DNA from: Acidobacteriaceae bacterium
GTDB lineage: Bacteria; Acidobacteriota; Terriglobia; Terriglobales; Acidobacteriaceae
Reading direction: 5' to 3'
NCBI GenBank assembly: GCA_003171315.1
Contig: PMYE01000200.1
Coordinates: forward strand, 1-53,118
DNA: 53,118 nucleotides
Shown here: positions 31,001 through 39,539 of the stretch, one piece after another
Layout of the letters: every line of letters begins with the position of its first letter
How positions within the stretch are numbered: position 1 is the stretch's first letter
The notes under the pieces: model-generated
Database searches by the model: none
What the model saw: the letters and a program-made list of their open reading frames with translations, nothing else
Told to the model about the DNA's origin: nothing
Made by a program: the position numbers and the translations under genes

Positions 31001-32078
31001 CCTCCAGATCGCCAACGCCGCAGAGCGCGTAAGGACTTGTGCTCGTGCACTCGGTAGCCGCTGGGCCGTACTTGGTGTCGATTTGCTGAAAGCTGGTGAG
31101 AGCCGGAAGACCAAAGATAGAGCGGAAGTTGGCTACGTCGTTGCCGGTTTCGGAAACTCCGGAGCCCTGCCCGATGGGGCTCTGCGCGATCAGGCTGGTT
31201 CCGGCGATGGCGATGGTCTGGTTGGCGCCCGTGTAGCCTGCGTTCCAGGCCGGAATGACGTTATAGATCGTAGCGAAATCCCAGGGAGTCACGTCCTCTA
31301 CGAGGTAGGGGTAGCCTCCGTTGTTGCCGTTGATGCCAAACAGCGGGCGAGGGCCTGAAGAAATGGCAGGCGCGTTGGACGAACCTGACGGAGTGTTCGT
31401 TGTTGTGGAATTTGTGACACGTTGCCACTGACCCGCTTCGCGATTGAACTGTACCTTGCCATTGAGTCTGTGCAGAGGACGCGGCAGGAAGTTATGCAAT
31501 TGCTTGACGCCCACGACCACCGGCGCGAGCGCCGCGGGAATCTGCTGATCGCTCATGTTCGCGTAGTGCGGGGCGCCGTTCACTGAGAGGTTGTGAATCT
31601 CGGTGTGGAAGGCGCTTTCGACCTGTGCGGCAGCGCCGCTGAAGCGGATGGTCATGCGGTCGGGCGCGATGCTCTTGATTGCGAATCCGCGGCTCGTGAG
31701 CCAACCGGTAACGGTCGCAATGTCCGCCTGGGCGGGACCAAACTGCTCGCCGATCTCAGCGGGCGTGAGCCACTGGTGGTAGTCGGGCGAGCTGGAGTCG
31801 TACTGACCGCTGATAAATGCCTCGAACGCGGCCTCTTGCTCCGGACTCCGGCTCAGGACGAGCGTGAGATCGGGCAGAATGAGGCCGGGGCTCACGGAGC
31901 CGCGATCGTTTTTGGCGTTCGCGCGCGGGCTGGTGTTGCCTTTGAGCGTTACAAGTTGACTTTCGTCAATCGGGGTCAAGATGCGGACGGCGGGTGCGGC
32001 TTGCTGGGCCAACGATGCCGCGGAGCAGAGAACGATACTGGCCAGAACGCACAGGGGAAGAGCGCGCGAATTGATCAT
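28038..32078 (-). CDS. S53 family peptidase (sedolisin/kumamolisin) with pro-domain and multiple Ig-like repeats
   Basis: Pro-domain DYHQWLTPAEIGEQFGP; catalytic ENSIDVEW (E-x3-D) and GTSFGSPAMAGVMALINQKAG; repeated VTVTGSG...SVVVSGG blocks; start set at MINSRALPLCVLASIVLCSAASLAQ. Confidence 0.9.
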   Translation of the reverse strand: MINSRALPLCVLASIVLCSAASLAQQAAPAVRILTPIDESQLVTLKGNTSPRANAKNDRGSVSPGLILPDLTLVLSRSPEQEAAFEAFISGQYDSSSPDYHQWLTPAEIGEQFGPAQADIATVTGWLTSRGFAIKSIAPDRMTIRFSGAAAQVESAFHTEIHNLSVNGAPHYANMSDQQIPAALAPVVVGVKQLHNFLPRPLHRLNGKVQFNREAGQWQRVTNSTTTNTPSGSSNAPAISSGPRPLFGINGNNGGYPYLVEDVTPWDFATIYNVIPAWNAGYTGANQTIAIAGTSLIAQSPIGQGSGVSETGNDVANFRSIFGLPALTSFQQIDTKYGPAATECTSTSPYALCGVGDLEENSIDVEWSGAVATGASIDLVVTGQNSEGTVDTVYDSGQYIVQNETARILNLSYGLCELYQGTAENVAYYNLWQDAATEGISVFVAAGDSGSPSCDQGGDSIGWPYSAQHGLSVSGLASTPYDVAVGGTDFSWCKPIVNSSGFLVGCPTSSTSQGSPAYWSASNNISTEPYESALGYVPETPWNDTCLSPIIAGYLETTATYFSIAGVNNAEASCNFVQNDWYNIYSVVAPGFMLAFYVDTVGGGGGASNCVVNTTNPDSTTAGVCSTGATTTGAANGSIPLTNDGWPSPSWQVSSGVTGTSSLTTRAIPDVSFFAGDGTLYSAYLFCVSATGTCSYSGISENTAEEAGGTSFGSPAMAGVMALINQKAGAPQGLPNPGLYKLASQQTYANCSAETVKASSPSCYFQSIDEGTNAMPCDLGASLGGAVYDYGWILPPEAPVYAGTTSPNCTALNSGDTVGTLVSSGTTPAYNATAGYNLATGLGSLNVYNVVRDWVSDAGTASSTLGVTLNPTGTISANTSLAVTVTVTGSGSLAAPTGSVVVSGGGYGAAGTLAAVTPATTPASSSVTITIPPSSLAVGSDTLTVTYSGDQTYASTNTTESVTVAAITPTILVSAPASDNVQNPVYVTVTVSGPVGAATPAGTVSLDGSTAVTLSSTGTANFTINANVLTVGTDTLTANFNSTNSTYESSSGTATIVIVNTAPLAPSIAVTPSPTSIDTSQSVNVMVTVTGSGAPPTGTVTLSGGTYSSSTVLTGSAASFTIPSDSFMAGKPTLTANYSGDVVYLSGTATNNGNLTVTQSTYSLSASTPAAVSPGLSSTSTITGTASSTNYTGTVTLSSCTLTSSSVTNPNAPPTCSVTGRITYASGTPTGSGTATVFTTSAITSGLVRPEPAGKGRGWLGAGSGAVLALLIFFGIPARRRSWRSMLGILVAMVALGALSSCGGGGGGGTTTIPGTSAGTYTFTVNGTGNDPASTVESTTFTLTVN

Positions 32079-32869
32079 TGGGGATGTCCTAAACCCTTTC
32101 TTGAGTGAGATAAACCCTCGAAAACCTGAGGAGTTATCGTTGGCGGCAAAAAAGGCGAATCGCCGAGCCCGTTGAGCAAAGCGGCGGAGGTGGGCGACAA
32201 CACCATCATAATCAGTCAGGCGAAAATCAACTGGAAAACACACGACAAGGCCCAAGGTGCGCCGCCTGCCGTGCTGCTTTGGGGAAAGTGTCCCCCAAAA
32301 TGCACAATGGAACCCGTAATCGGGCAATTCGTGCCAGGCAACGAACGAATGAAGCCGGATGAAGGCAGGAATAAAATACAGGCGCGCCGCGGGATGAACC
32401 CCAAAGGCTCGTTGTAATTAGACGGCGACGAGCGAAGAATGTTGAGAAGAAGGAACAAAGAGAATTGGAACTTAGGGATGCAGAAAGTGGAGCGGAGCGA
32501 CGGCGGCTAGCGCGCGGCTGGGGCAAGACGCCGGCTCGCCGGGTAGGGATGGAAAGGGCCAGTCAGGAGGCCGTCGTTGCAATAGGCAATTGATTTCTTA
32601 AGGGATATTATGCGGTTTCCTGGCTGCTGCCGTCTGTAACGGGTGATTTTACGCCCGCTTCTCTCTTCGTAACCTGTTATAACGACACGCCGTTTCCTGA
32701 GACCGGGCGAGCCGTAGTCCGTTTGCTTGAGCGGCTGGGCGTGGAGGTAGAGTTCCAGCGGGCGCAGACGTGTTGAGGGCAGATGCACGCCAATACGGGG
32801 TTCCGTAGCGAGGCATTCACTCAGGCCAAGCGGCTGTGCCAAAAGTAGCCCCGAGAACACCACAAGGCT

Positions 32870-33130
32870 CCATGGGAGAGGGAATCAGGGGACGGAGGCC
32901 GGTCTTGACGGGACGGCGCCAGAGGCCGTAGCTTGGCCTTACACGGGAAAGGAGGTTGATCCAGCCTATGAGCAAAGATTCTTCGAGTTGGTACTTACGT
33001 GAGGTGACTGAGGCCTAGGGCATCGCGCCCAAGACTCAGATAAGACCAGGCGGAGGGTTCTCCGTCGTGGCTCTGGCTCTCGCGGTAGCGCGATGGCCTT
33101 AGTCCAATCCCAACAGATCACCGGCAGCGG
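32870..33130 (+). ncRNA. candidate structured RNA/leader upstream of nrdR
   Basis: Dense hairpins: ctgag(33008)...ctcag(33039) enclosing gggc-atcgc-gccc; ggcggag-ggtt-ctccgtc at 33049-33066; no long ORF. Confidence 0.3.
32968..33018 (+). CDS. 16-codon candidate leader ORF MSKDSSSWYLREVTEA
   Basis: Preceded by aaaggaggttgatccagcc (32948-32966), a near-exact complement of the 16S rRNA 3' end. Confidence 0.35.
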   Translation: MSKDSSSWYLREVTEA

Positions 33131-33234
33131 CCTGGGAACAGGGGTTCTCAGGCCGTTGTTGCGTTGGGGCAGGAAAGAGATGACGGCGATTGGTGGCCCT
33201 GCCCGCTGTTTGATGCCGTAAAATCGGGCATAGA

Positions 33235-33711
33235 ATGAAGTGTCCCTATTGTGGTTTCGGGCAGGATCGCGTAGTGGACTCGCGCGAGAGCAAAGAGGCC
33301 GACTCGATCCGGCGGCGGCGGGAGTGCGAGCGCTGCAACCGGCGCTTCACCACCTACGAGCGCATCGACGAAATTCCATACATGGTGGTCAAGAAGGACG
33401 GTCGCCGCGAGCGCTTCGACCGGCAAAAAGTGCTCAGCGGCCTGCTGCGCGCCTGCGAGAAACGGCCGGTTTCGTCGGGCCAACTGGAAAAGATCGTCGA
33501 CGCCGCGGAGAGCTTCTTGATTGATGCTCCCGAGCGCGAACGCACCACGGCCGAGGTTGGCGAGCTCATCATGCAGCACCTCAAGGGCCTCGACACCGTA
33601 GCATACATCCGCTTCGCTTCGGTCTATCGCGACTTCAAGGACGTGCGCGAGTTCAAGGAAGAGCTGGAGGGACTGCTCGCGAGCCACGGGAAGAAAAAGG
33701 CAAGCTCTTAG
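33235..33711 (+). CDS. nrdR: transcriptional repressor NrdR
   Basis: MKCPYCGFGQDRVVDSRESKEADSIRRRRECERCNRRFTTYERID zinc ribbon; ATP-cone. Confidence 0.97.
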   Translation: MKCPYCGFGQDRVVDSRESKEADSIRRRRECERCNRRFTTYERIDEIPYMVVKKDGRRERFDRQKVLSGLLRACEKRPVSSGQLEKIVDAAESFLIDAPERERTTAEVGELIMQHLKGLDTVAYIRFASVYRDFKDVREFKEELEGLLASHGKKKASS

Positions 33712-33848
33712 CTATCAGCTTTCAGTTCGTCCAGCTTAGTGCACTGCATTGGCCTCCATGCCAAATGCTTCACTCGCATTGATCGCCAGGATCCATTGCG
33801 CCGCGAGCAGCTGGAGGCTGATAGCTGATAGCTGAAAGCTGAAAGCTA
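33702..33848. repeat. inverted array of short repeats (gctgata/gctgaaa heptamers)
   Basis: Left arm agctcttagctatcagctttcag..ccagct (33702-33735); right arm agctggaggctgatagctgatagctgaaagctgaaagcta (33809-33848). Confidence 0.9.
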
Positions 33849-33859
33849 AAGAGGAGATT

Positions 33860-34879
33860 ATGGCAGAGAAAAAGACACATAAAGTCACGTTGATCCCCGG
33901 TGACGGCATCGGTCCCGAAGTCACGCAGGCGGTGGTGCGCATCCTCGAGGCCACGGGCGCGAAATTCGAGTGGGAGCGGTTTGCCGCCGGGGCTGAAGCC
34001 TTCGAGATTCACGGCGAGTATATTCCCGCGGCGCTCTACGAATCGATCGAGCGCAACCGTGTGGCCCTCAAAGGCCCGGTCACGACGCCCATCGGCGGCG
34101 GCTTCAAGAGCATCAACGTCACGTTGCGCAAAAAGTTCGATCTCTTCGCCAATCTGCGGCCTATTCGCAACCTGCCCGGCCTGGACACGAAATATCCCGG
34201 CGTGGACCTTGTGATCGTCCGCGAAAACACCGAGGGCGAGTACGTGGGCCTGGAGCACGAGGTGGTTCCGGGCGTGGTCGAGAGCATCAAGGTGATCACG
34301 GAGAAGGGATCGACGCGCATCGCCCGCTTCGCCTTCGAGTACGCGCGCAAGCATGGGCGCAAGAAGATCCACGCCATTCACAAAGCCAACATTATGAAGC
34401 TCTCCGATGGGCTTTTCCTGCGCTGTGCGCGGCAGGTGGCCGAAGAGTTTCCCGGCATCGCGTATGGCGAGCACCTGATCGACAACACCTGCATGCAACT
34501 GGTGATGAATCCCTTTCAGTACGACACGCTTCTGCTCGAGAATCTCTACGGCGACATTGTGAGCGACCTCTGCGCTGGCCTGGTGGGCGGGCTGGGCCTG
34601 GCGCCGGGAGCGAATCTGGGCGTGGATTGCGCGATCTTCGAGGCGGTGCACGGTTCGGCGCCCGACATTGCGGGCAAGGATGTGGCCAACCCCACGGCGC
34701 TCTTGCAGTCGGCGATCCTGATGTTGCGGCGCCTGGACGAAGCGGCTGCGGCCGACAAAGCGCAGAAGGCGCTGGAGACGGTGTATGCCGAACGCAAATC
34801 GCTGACCCGCGACGTGGGCGGCACGGCGGGGACAACGCAATTCACCGGCGCGGTGCTGGCGGCGATGGCGCAGAACTAG
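33860..34879 (+). CDS. NAD-dependent isocitrate/isopropylmalate dehydrogenase family (probably NAD-IDH)
   Basis: TLIPGDGIGPEVTQAV, VIVRENTEGEYVGLEHEVVPGVVES, ENLYGDIVSDLCAGLVGGLGLAPGANLG. Confidence 0.9.
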   Translation: MAEKKTHKVTLIPGDGIGPEVTQAVVRILEATGAKFEWERFAAGAEAFEIHGEYIPAALYESIERNRVALKGPVTTPIGGGFKSINVTLRKKFDLFANLRPIRNLPGLDTKYPGVDLVIVRENTEGEYVGLEHEVVPGVVESIKVITEKGSTRIARFAFEYARKHGRKKIHAIHKANIMKLSDGLFLRCARQVAEEFPGIAYGEHLIDNTCMQLVMNPFQYDTLLLENLYGDIVSDLCAGLVGGLGLAPGANLGVDCAIFEAVHGSAPDIAGKDVANPTALLQSAILMLRRLDEAAAADKAQKALETVYAERKSLTRDVGGTAGTTQFTGAVLAAMAQN

Positions 34880-35652
34880 GCCGCGCCGCCGGTCTTTAGC
34901 AACAGCACAGCCACGCCGCTGACGGATCCCGATTCCCTGTCAACGATGGGTGAGGTGCTGATCTCAACCCTCAACTCCTTGCGTTCGCGGGTCAGGACGC
35001 CCGCGGTTCCTCTGCATGCGCCTTCGAGCATGGCGCGATAATCGAGAAGCGTGCTGCCGCCGGGCGGGAACGCCTGAACGGGCAGGAGTTCTTCCATCGC
35101 CATGCCCGTCAGGTCGCACGCGCACCAGCCGGAGAGTTCCTCGGCGGCGCGATTCATGGAACGGATGGTGCCGAGTGCATCCGCGAGAATACAGGCTTCA
35201 GACAGCGATTGCATTGCGCTCACCAGCCATTGGCAGTCGCGGCGGGCGTCTTCCAGAGCCTTCCTCGCACCGGTTACGTCTACGCAGAGCATGCGCATTC
35301 CCGCCGGCTTTCCCTCGGCGTCGCGGATTAGGCCGGCATGGATTTCGTAGACGCGGAAGGTGCCGGAACGATCGAAGAGAGACCGCGAGATGACCGGCAG
35401 CTCTTCGCCCGAGGCCATGTGCGACAGGAAAGTTGCGTAGCTCAGATCTTTTTCGTCGATGGCCATCATATCCCAGCCGCTTTTGCCGATAAGCTCGCCC
35501 TGTTCGGGATGGTGCAAGGCGAGAGCGGCGCGGTTGGCGCGGGTGATGATGCCGCGGGCGTTCATCTCGAGATAGGGCAGCGGCAGGTCGTCGATGTCGA
35601 GCAAGAATGCAGATTCGGCCGTGGCGGGGGCGGTTTCAAGAATCTCGTTCAT
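34876..35652 (-). CDS. PAS-domain signalling protein (two PAS-like modules)
   Basis: PYLEMNARGIITRANRAALALHH and ACILADALGTIRSMNRAAEELSGW patterns. Confidence 0.8.
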   Translation of the reverse strand: MNEILETAPATAESAFLLDIDDLPLPYLEMNARGIITRANRAALALHHPEQGELIGKSGWDMMAIDEKDLSYATFLSHMASGEELPVISRSLFDRSGTFRVYEIHAGLIRDAEGKPAGMRMLCVDVTGARKALEDARRDCQWLVSAMQSLSEACILADALGTIRSMNRAAEELSGWCACDLTGMAMEELLPVQAFPPGGSTLLDYRAMLEGACRGTAGVLTRERKELRVEISTSPIVDRESGSVSGVAVLLLKTGGAA

Positions 35653-36620
35653 CGCGCTCTCCCGCCATTGGTCAGCAAAGTAATTTTGTAGAGATCTTCA
35701 GCAGACTGGAGCCGCTCGATCGGGGTCAGGTCGAAGGTGATGGGGATGCGGAGCATGGTGGAGCGGCCTCCGATGTTGACCGCTGCTTCTCGATTCTGCA
35801 TGGCGATGCGCTCCAGCTCCGCGGTGAGAATCTGTTCGTTGGCGCGGCCCTGCAGAATGGTCAGCAGCGACGAGTCGCTCCAGTGGTAGATGGCGTCGTC
35901 GGAGTGAAGGCTTTGGGTGAGGAAGGCGGCCACGGCCATCAGGCAGTCCTCCACGGCTTCGGGGCCAAAGCGCTGGTTGATCATGTTGAGGCAACTCAGA
36001 CGGAAAAGGACGATGAAGCCTTTGCCTCCACCCTCAAGGATGCGTTTGACGTGCTCGATGGCGCTACCGCCGCCGCGCAGGCCCGCCGCATTGTCGTTGG
36101 CGGTGGTGTGGTCGGCGGTTTGGAATTGCGACGCCTCCGCGGGAGTGGAGTTGGCGCCGTCCGGGTGCAGGAACGACTCCATCTTCTGGCGATAGTCCTC
36201 GATGCTTGCCGACGAGGTGACGCCGGCAATCTTGCGCAGCAGTTGTTCCGCGTTGGCGGCGGAGGGAACGATGCCCAGGCTCTTCAACAACTCCGTGAAG
36301 AGCAACGACACCAACGCGCGCCATTCCGTGGTGCGATTGCGCAATTCCCCGTCGCTCCGGTCGCGATAGTTCTCAAACTCATGCAGAACAGCGCGAATCT
36401 GGGCCAGCTTCTCCTCGTCGGGGATGTGGTCGGGGAGCCGTAGCGCCGACTTGGCCACGCGCTCGCGAAATTCCTTGTACGCTTCGCCGTCGACCTCGGG
36501 AACGCCCAGTGCCGCGCCCTCGACGACAAGCGTAAGGAACCTCTCCGAATTCGGCGTCTCGGCCGCTTTGCCGCCGGAGGAGTGCGACGGGTCCCGGGAA
36601 GTGATCTGGCGAAGGTTCAT
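35649..36620 (-). CDS. degenerate GGDEF-like domain protein
   Basis: GFIVLFRLSCLNMINQRFGPEAVEDCLMAVAAFLTQSLHSDDAIYHWSDSSLLTIL is GGDEF-like around the motif, but GGDEF reads WSDSS; overlaps the downstream PAS gene by 4 bp. Confidence 0.6.
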   Translation of the reverse strand: MNLRQITSRDPSHSSGGKAAETPNSERFLTLVVEGAALGVPEVDGEAYKEFRERVAKSALRLPDHIPDEEKLAQIRAVLHEFENYRDRSDGELRNRTTEWRALVSLLFTELLKSLGIVPSAANAEQLLRKIAGVTSSASIEDYRQKMESFLHPDGANSTPAEASQFQTADHTTANDNAAGLRGGGSAIEHVKRILEGGGKGFIVLFRLSCLNMINQRFGPEAVEDCLMAVAAFLTQSLHSDDAIYHWSDSSLLTILQGRANEQILTAELERIAMQNREAAVNIGGRSTMLRIPITFDLTPIERLQSAEDLYKITLLTNGGRAR

Positions 36621-36818
36621 GCAAAGGCGTTTCTGCCAGCATGTATCGGCCAAGGGCAGCAAAGCTTGAGTTTGCGGGCGGGCCTCTCCGGGCCGGATGA
36701 AGGCTGCTTTGCCGTGTTGCGGCAGCCGGCGATCGGTGCAGAAGCCTCAAGTGGCTGGGGCGGCGTTCCGCGCCGCTGCGGACGCACCAAACCTCCTGTA
36801 CACTGGAAAGTTAAGGAC

Positions 36819-37907
36819 ATGAAAAACAAATACCCAATCGGCATCCTGGGCGCGACTGGAATGGTCGGCCAGCGCTATATTCAACTGCTCGAAAACCATC
36901 CGTGGTTCGAGGTCGCGTGGCTTGCGGCCAGCGACCGCTCCAGCGGCAAACCTTATGGCGAGGCCGCCAAGTGGCGGCTGGATACGCCTCTGCCCGAACG
37001 CATCGCCAGGATGGTCGTGTCGCCGGCCGAGCCCGATGCCGCGCCAAAGATACTCTTCGCCAGCGTGGATGCGGCCATCGCCCGTGAGATGGAGCCGAAA
37101 TTTGCCGCGGCCGGCTGCGCCGTGATCTCGAACTCCAGCGCCTTCCGTATGGCTCCCAATGTGCCGCTGGTGCTGCCCGAAGTGAATGCCGATCACCTGC
37201 GGATGATCGAGGAGCAGCCATGGCGGAAGGCGTCGGGCGGTTTCATCGTCACCAACTCCAATTGTTCGGCGATGGGGCTGGTGCTGGCGCTCAAACCCGT
37301 CGAAGAGCGGTTCGGCATCGAGCAGATCTTCGTGACTACGATGCAGGCTGTCTCGGGCGCGGGGTATCCCGGCGTCGCGTCGATGGACATTCTGGATAAC
37401 GTGATTCCATTCATCGGCGGCGAAGAAGAAAAGATGGAGACTGAGACGCTCAAGCTGCTGGGCAGCCTGGATGGCCATGTGGTGACGCCGCTGGCCGCGA
37501 AGATGACCGCCCACTGCAACCGCGTCGCGGTCGTGGACGGTCACACGGAGTGCGTGTCGATTAAGCTGGGAAAGAAGCTGGGCAGGGAAGTCCGGCGCGA
37601 AGACATTCTCGCCGCCTGGTCGGAGTTCAAGCCGCTTGCCGGACTGGGACTGCCGTTCGCTCCCCAGCAGCCGATCCAGTGGGTGGAGCAGAACGATCGT
37701 CCGCAGCCGCGCCTCGACCGCAATCGCGGCAAGGGCATGACGGTGACCGTGGGCCGCCTGCGCCCGTGCAATGTGCTGGACTGGAAGTTCGTGCTGCTCT
37801 CGCACAACACCGTGCGCGGCGCGGCCGGAGCAACGATTTTGAATGCCGAGATGCTGGCCAGCCTGGGTAAGCTGGAGTCCGCGGCGGTAACGGCTGCGCG
37901 CGGATAA
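36819..37907 (+). CDS. asd: aspartate-semialdehyde dehydrogenase
   Basis: IGILGATGMVGQRYIQLLENHPWFEV, FIVTNSNCSAMGL, QAVSGAGYPGV. Confidence 0.95.
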   Translation: MKNKYPIGILGATGMVGQRYIQLLENHPWFEVAWLAASDRSSGKPYGEAAKWRLDTPLPERIARMVVSPAEPDAAPKILFASVDAAIAREMEPKFAAAGCAVISNSSAFRMAPNVPLVLPEVNADHLRMIEEQPWRKASGGFIVTNSNCSAMGLVLALKPVEERFGIEQIFVTTMQAVSGAGYPGVASMDILDNVIPFIGGEEEKMETETLKLLGSLDGHVVTPLAAKMTAHCNRVAVVDGHTECVSIKLGKKLGREVRREDILAAWSEFKPLAGLGLPFAPQQPIQWVEQNDRPQPRLDRNRGKGMTVTVGRLRPCNVLDWKFVLLSHNTVRGAAGATILNAEMLASLGKLESAAVTAARG

Positions 37908-37996
37908 GCCGGCGCGGCGCGGTGGGCGTGGTCATTCCCAGGTCTTACGATCGAGACCGGGGGCGCCCGGCGGAAAGGAACGATAGGAAGTTTGGC

Positions 37997-39421
37997 ATGA
38001 GTTTAGTCGTGATGAAATTTGGCGGCACGTCGGTGGAGGATTCGGCCGCCATTGAGCGCACCGCGGCGATTGTTGCCGGGCGCGTAGCCACTGGCAAAAG
38101 CCCCGTGGTGGTGGTCAGCGCCATGGCCAAAGTGACCGACCAGTTGCTGCGCGCGGCGGCGGCAGCCTCGCAGGGCGACCGCGCCGGAGCGCTGGCCATC
38201 AGTTCGCGGCTAAGGGCGCGGCATCGCGACACTGCGGCCGAACTGGTGCAAGACAAGACCGCGCGCGCCGCATTGATTCAGCTCATTGACGAACACTTTG
38301 ACGCGCTGGACGAGGTGCTGCGCGGGCTATCGGCGATTCTCGAGCTCACGCCGCGCATCTCCGATTTGATTGTGAGCTACGGCGAGCGCCTCTCCAGCTG
38401 CATCGTGGCCGATGCTTTCCGCGAGCGCGGCATCGACGCGGCGCACGCGGATGCGCGCGAAATCGTCATCACCGATTCGGAGTTTCAGAAGGCCGCGCCG
38501 CTCGATGCAGCCATTGACAAGCGCGCGGCGGAGATACTGGTGCCGCTGGTTGCGCAGGGCAAAGTGCCGGTGATGGGCGGCTTCATCGCCTCCAACGAGG
38601 CGGGCGTGACCACCACCCTCGGCCGCGGAGGCTCCGACTACACCGGCGCGCTGGTGGGCGGCGCACTCAACGCCGAGACCATTGAGATCTGGACCGATGT
38701 AGACGGCATTATGACCGCCGATCCGCGCGTGTGCCGCGACGCTCTGCGTGTGAAGGAGATCAGCTTTGAAGAAGCGGCCGAGCTGGCCTACTTCGGCGCC
38801 AAGGTGCTGCACCCGGCCACCATTTTGCCGGCAGTCAAGAAGAACATTCCCGTCCTTGTGCTGAACAGCCGCAACCCCTCCTGCGAGGGTACGCGTATCA
38901 TCTCGGTGGCGCCGCATTGCAGGAGCCCGTTCAAGTCGATCGCGGTGAAGAAGAAGCTGAGCATCATCGACATTGTAGCCAGCCGCATGTTGATGTCGCA
39001 CGGCTACATGAGCAAGGTCTTCGCCGTTTTCGACAAGCACAAATGCCCGGTCGACATGGTTTCGACCAGCGAGGTTTCGGTTTCGCTGACGGTGGACTCG
39101 AATGCCAGCCTGCCCCAGATCGCCGACGACCTCAGCGCGCTGGCGGATGTGACCTACGAGGGCAAGAAGGCGCTCGTCTGCATGGTGGGCGAGGACATCC
39201 GCGGGCAGAATGGCATTGCCGCGCAGGTGTTCGCCGCCATCCGCCACATCAACGTGCGCATGATTTCGCAGGGGGCGAGCGAGATCAACATGAGCTTCAT
39301 GATCGAGGAGGACGACGCCGACGAGGCGGTGCGGTCGCTGCACGCTGCGTTTTTCCGCGATCCCGACCCCGCGATCTTCGACGTGGAAGCGAGAAAACAG
39401 CTTCTAGCCTCTAGCTCCTAG
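37997..39421 (+). CDS. lysC: aspartate kinase (with ACT domains)
   Basis: VMKFGGTSVEDSAAIERTA, TTLGRGGSDYTGALVGGAL, WTDVDGIMTADPR. Confidence 0.96.
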   Translation: MSLVVMKFGGTSVEDSAAIERTAAIVAGRVATGKSPVVVVSAMAKVTDQLLRAAAAASQGDRAGALAISSRLRARHRDTAAELVQDKTARAALIQLIDEHFDALDEVLRGLSAILELTPRISDLIVSYGERLSSCIVADAFRERGIDAAHADAREIVITDSEFQKAAPLDAAIDKRAAEILVPLVAQGKVPVMGGFIASNEAGVTTTLGRGGSDYTGALVGGALNAETIEIWTDVDGIMTADPRVCRDALRVKEISFEEAAELAYFGAKVLHPATILPAVKKNIPVLVLNSRNPSCEGTRIISVAPHCRSPFKSIAVKKKLSIIDIVASRMLMSHGYMSKVFAVFDKHKCPVDMVSTSEVSVSLTVDSNASLPQIADDLSALADVTYEGKKALVCMVGEDIRGQNGIAAQVFAAIRHINVRMISQGASEINMSFMIEEDDADEAVRSLHAAFFRDPDPAIFDVEARKQLLASSS

Positions 39422-39537
39422 CAATTGGCTGGGTGCCCCATCCTTTCCGCGTTTTGTGCGGAAAGGGTGGGAGACCAAAAATGTTCGTCAACAGTTTTTT
39501 GAGCTAGGGGCTAGTAGCTTGCGGCTAGGAGCTTAGC
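39400..39537. repeat. inverted array of tag/cta-containing short repeats flanking a perfect 9-bp hairpin
   Basis: agcttctagcctctagctcctagc (39400-) and gagctaggggctagtagcttgcggctaggagcttagc (39501-39537); central cctttccgc-gttttgt-gcggaaagg (39442-39466). Confidence 0.9.
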
Positions 39538-39539
39538 AC

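Noticed and set aside
32216-32526. Small ORFs upstream of the S53 gene
   Set aside because: No conserved-looking motifs and no clear ribosome-binding sites.
33702-33848. Possible CRISPR array
   Set aside because: Units are 7 bp, contiguous and inverted, with no unique spacers; the same applies to the arrays at 22174, 39400 and 50997.
33770-34840. 356-aa ORF antisense to the isocitrate dehydrogenase gene
   Set aside because: Shadow ORF; no motif and fully overlaps a strongly supported gene.
38327-39343. 338-aa ORF antisense to lysC
   Set aside because: Shadow ORF in a GC-rich gene.
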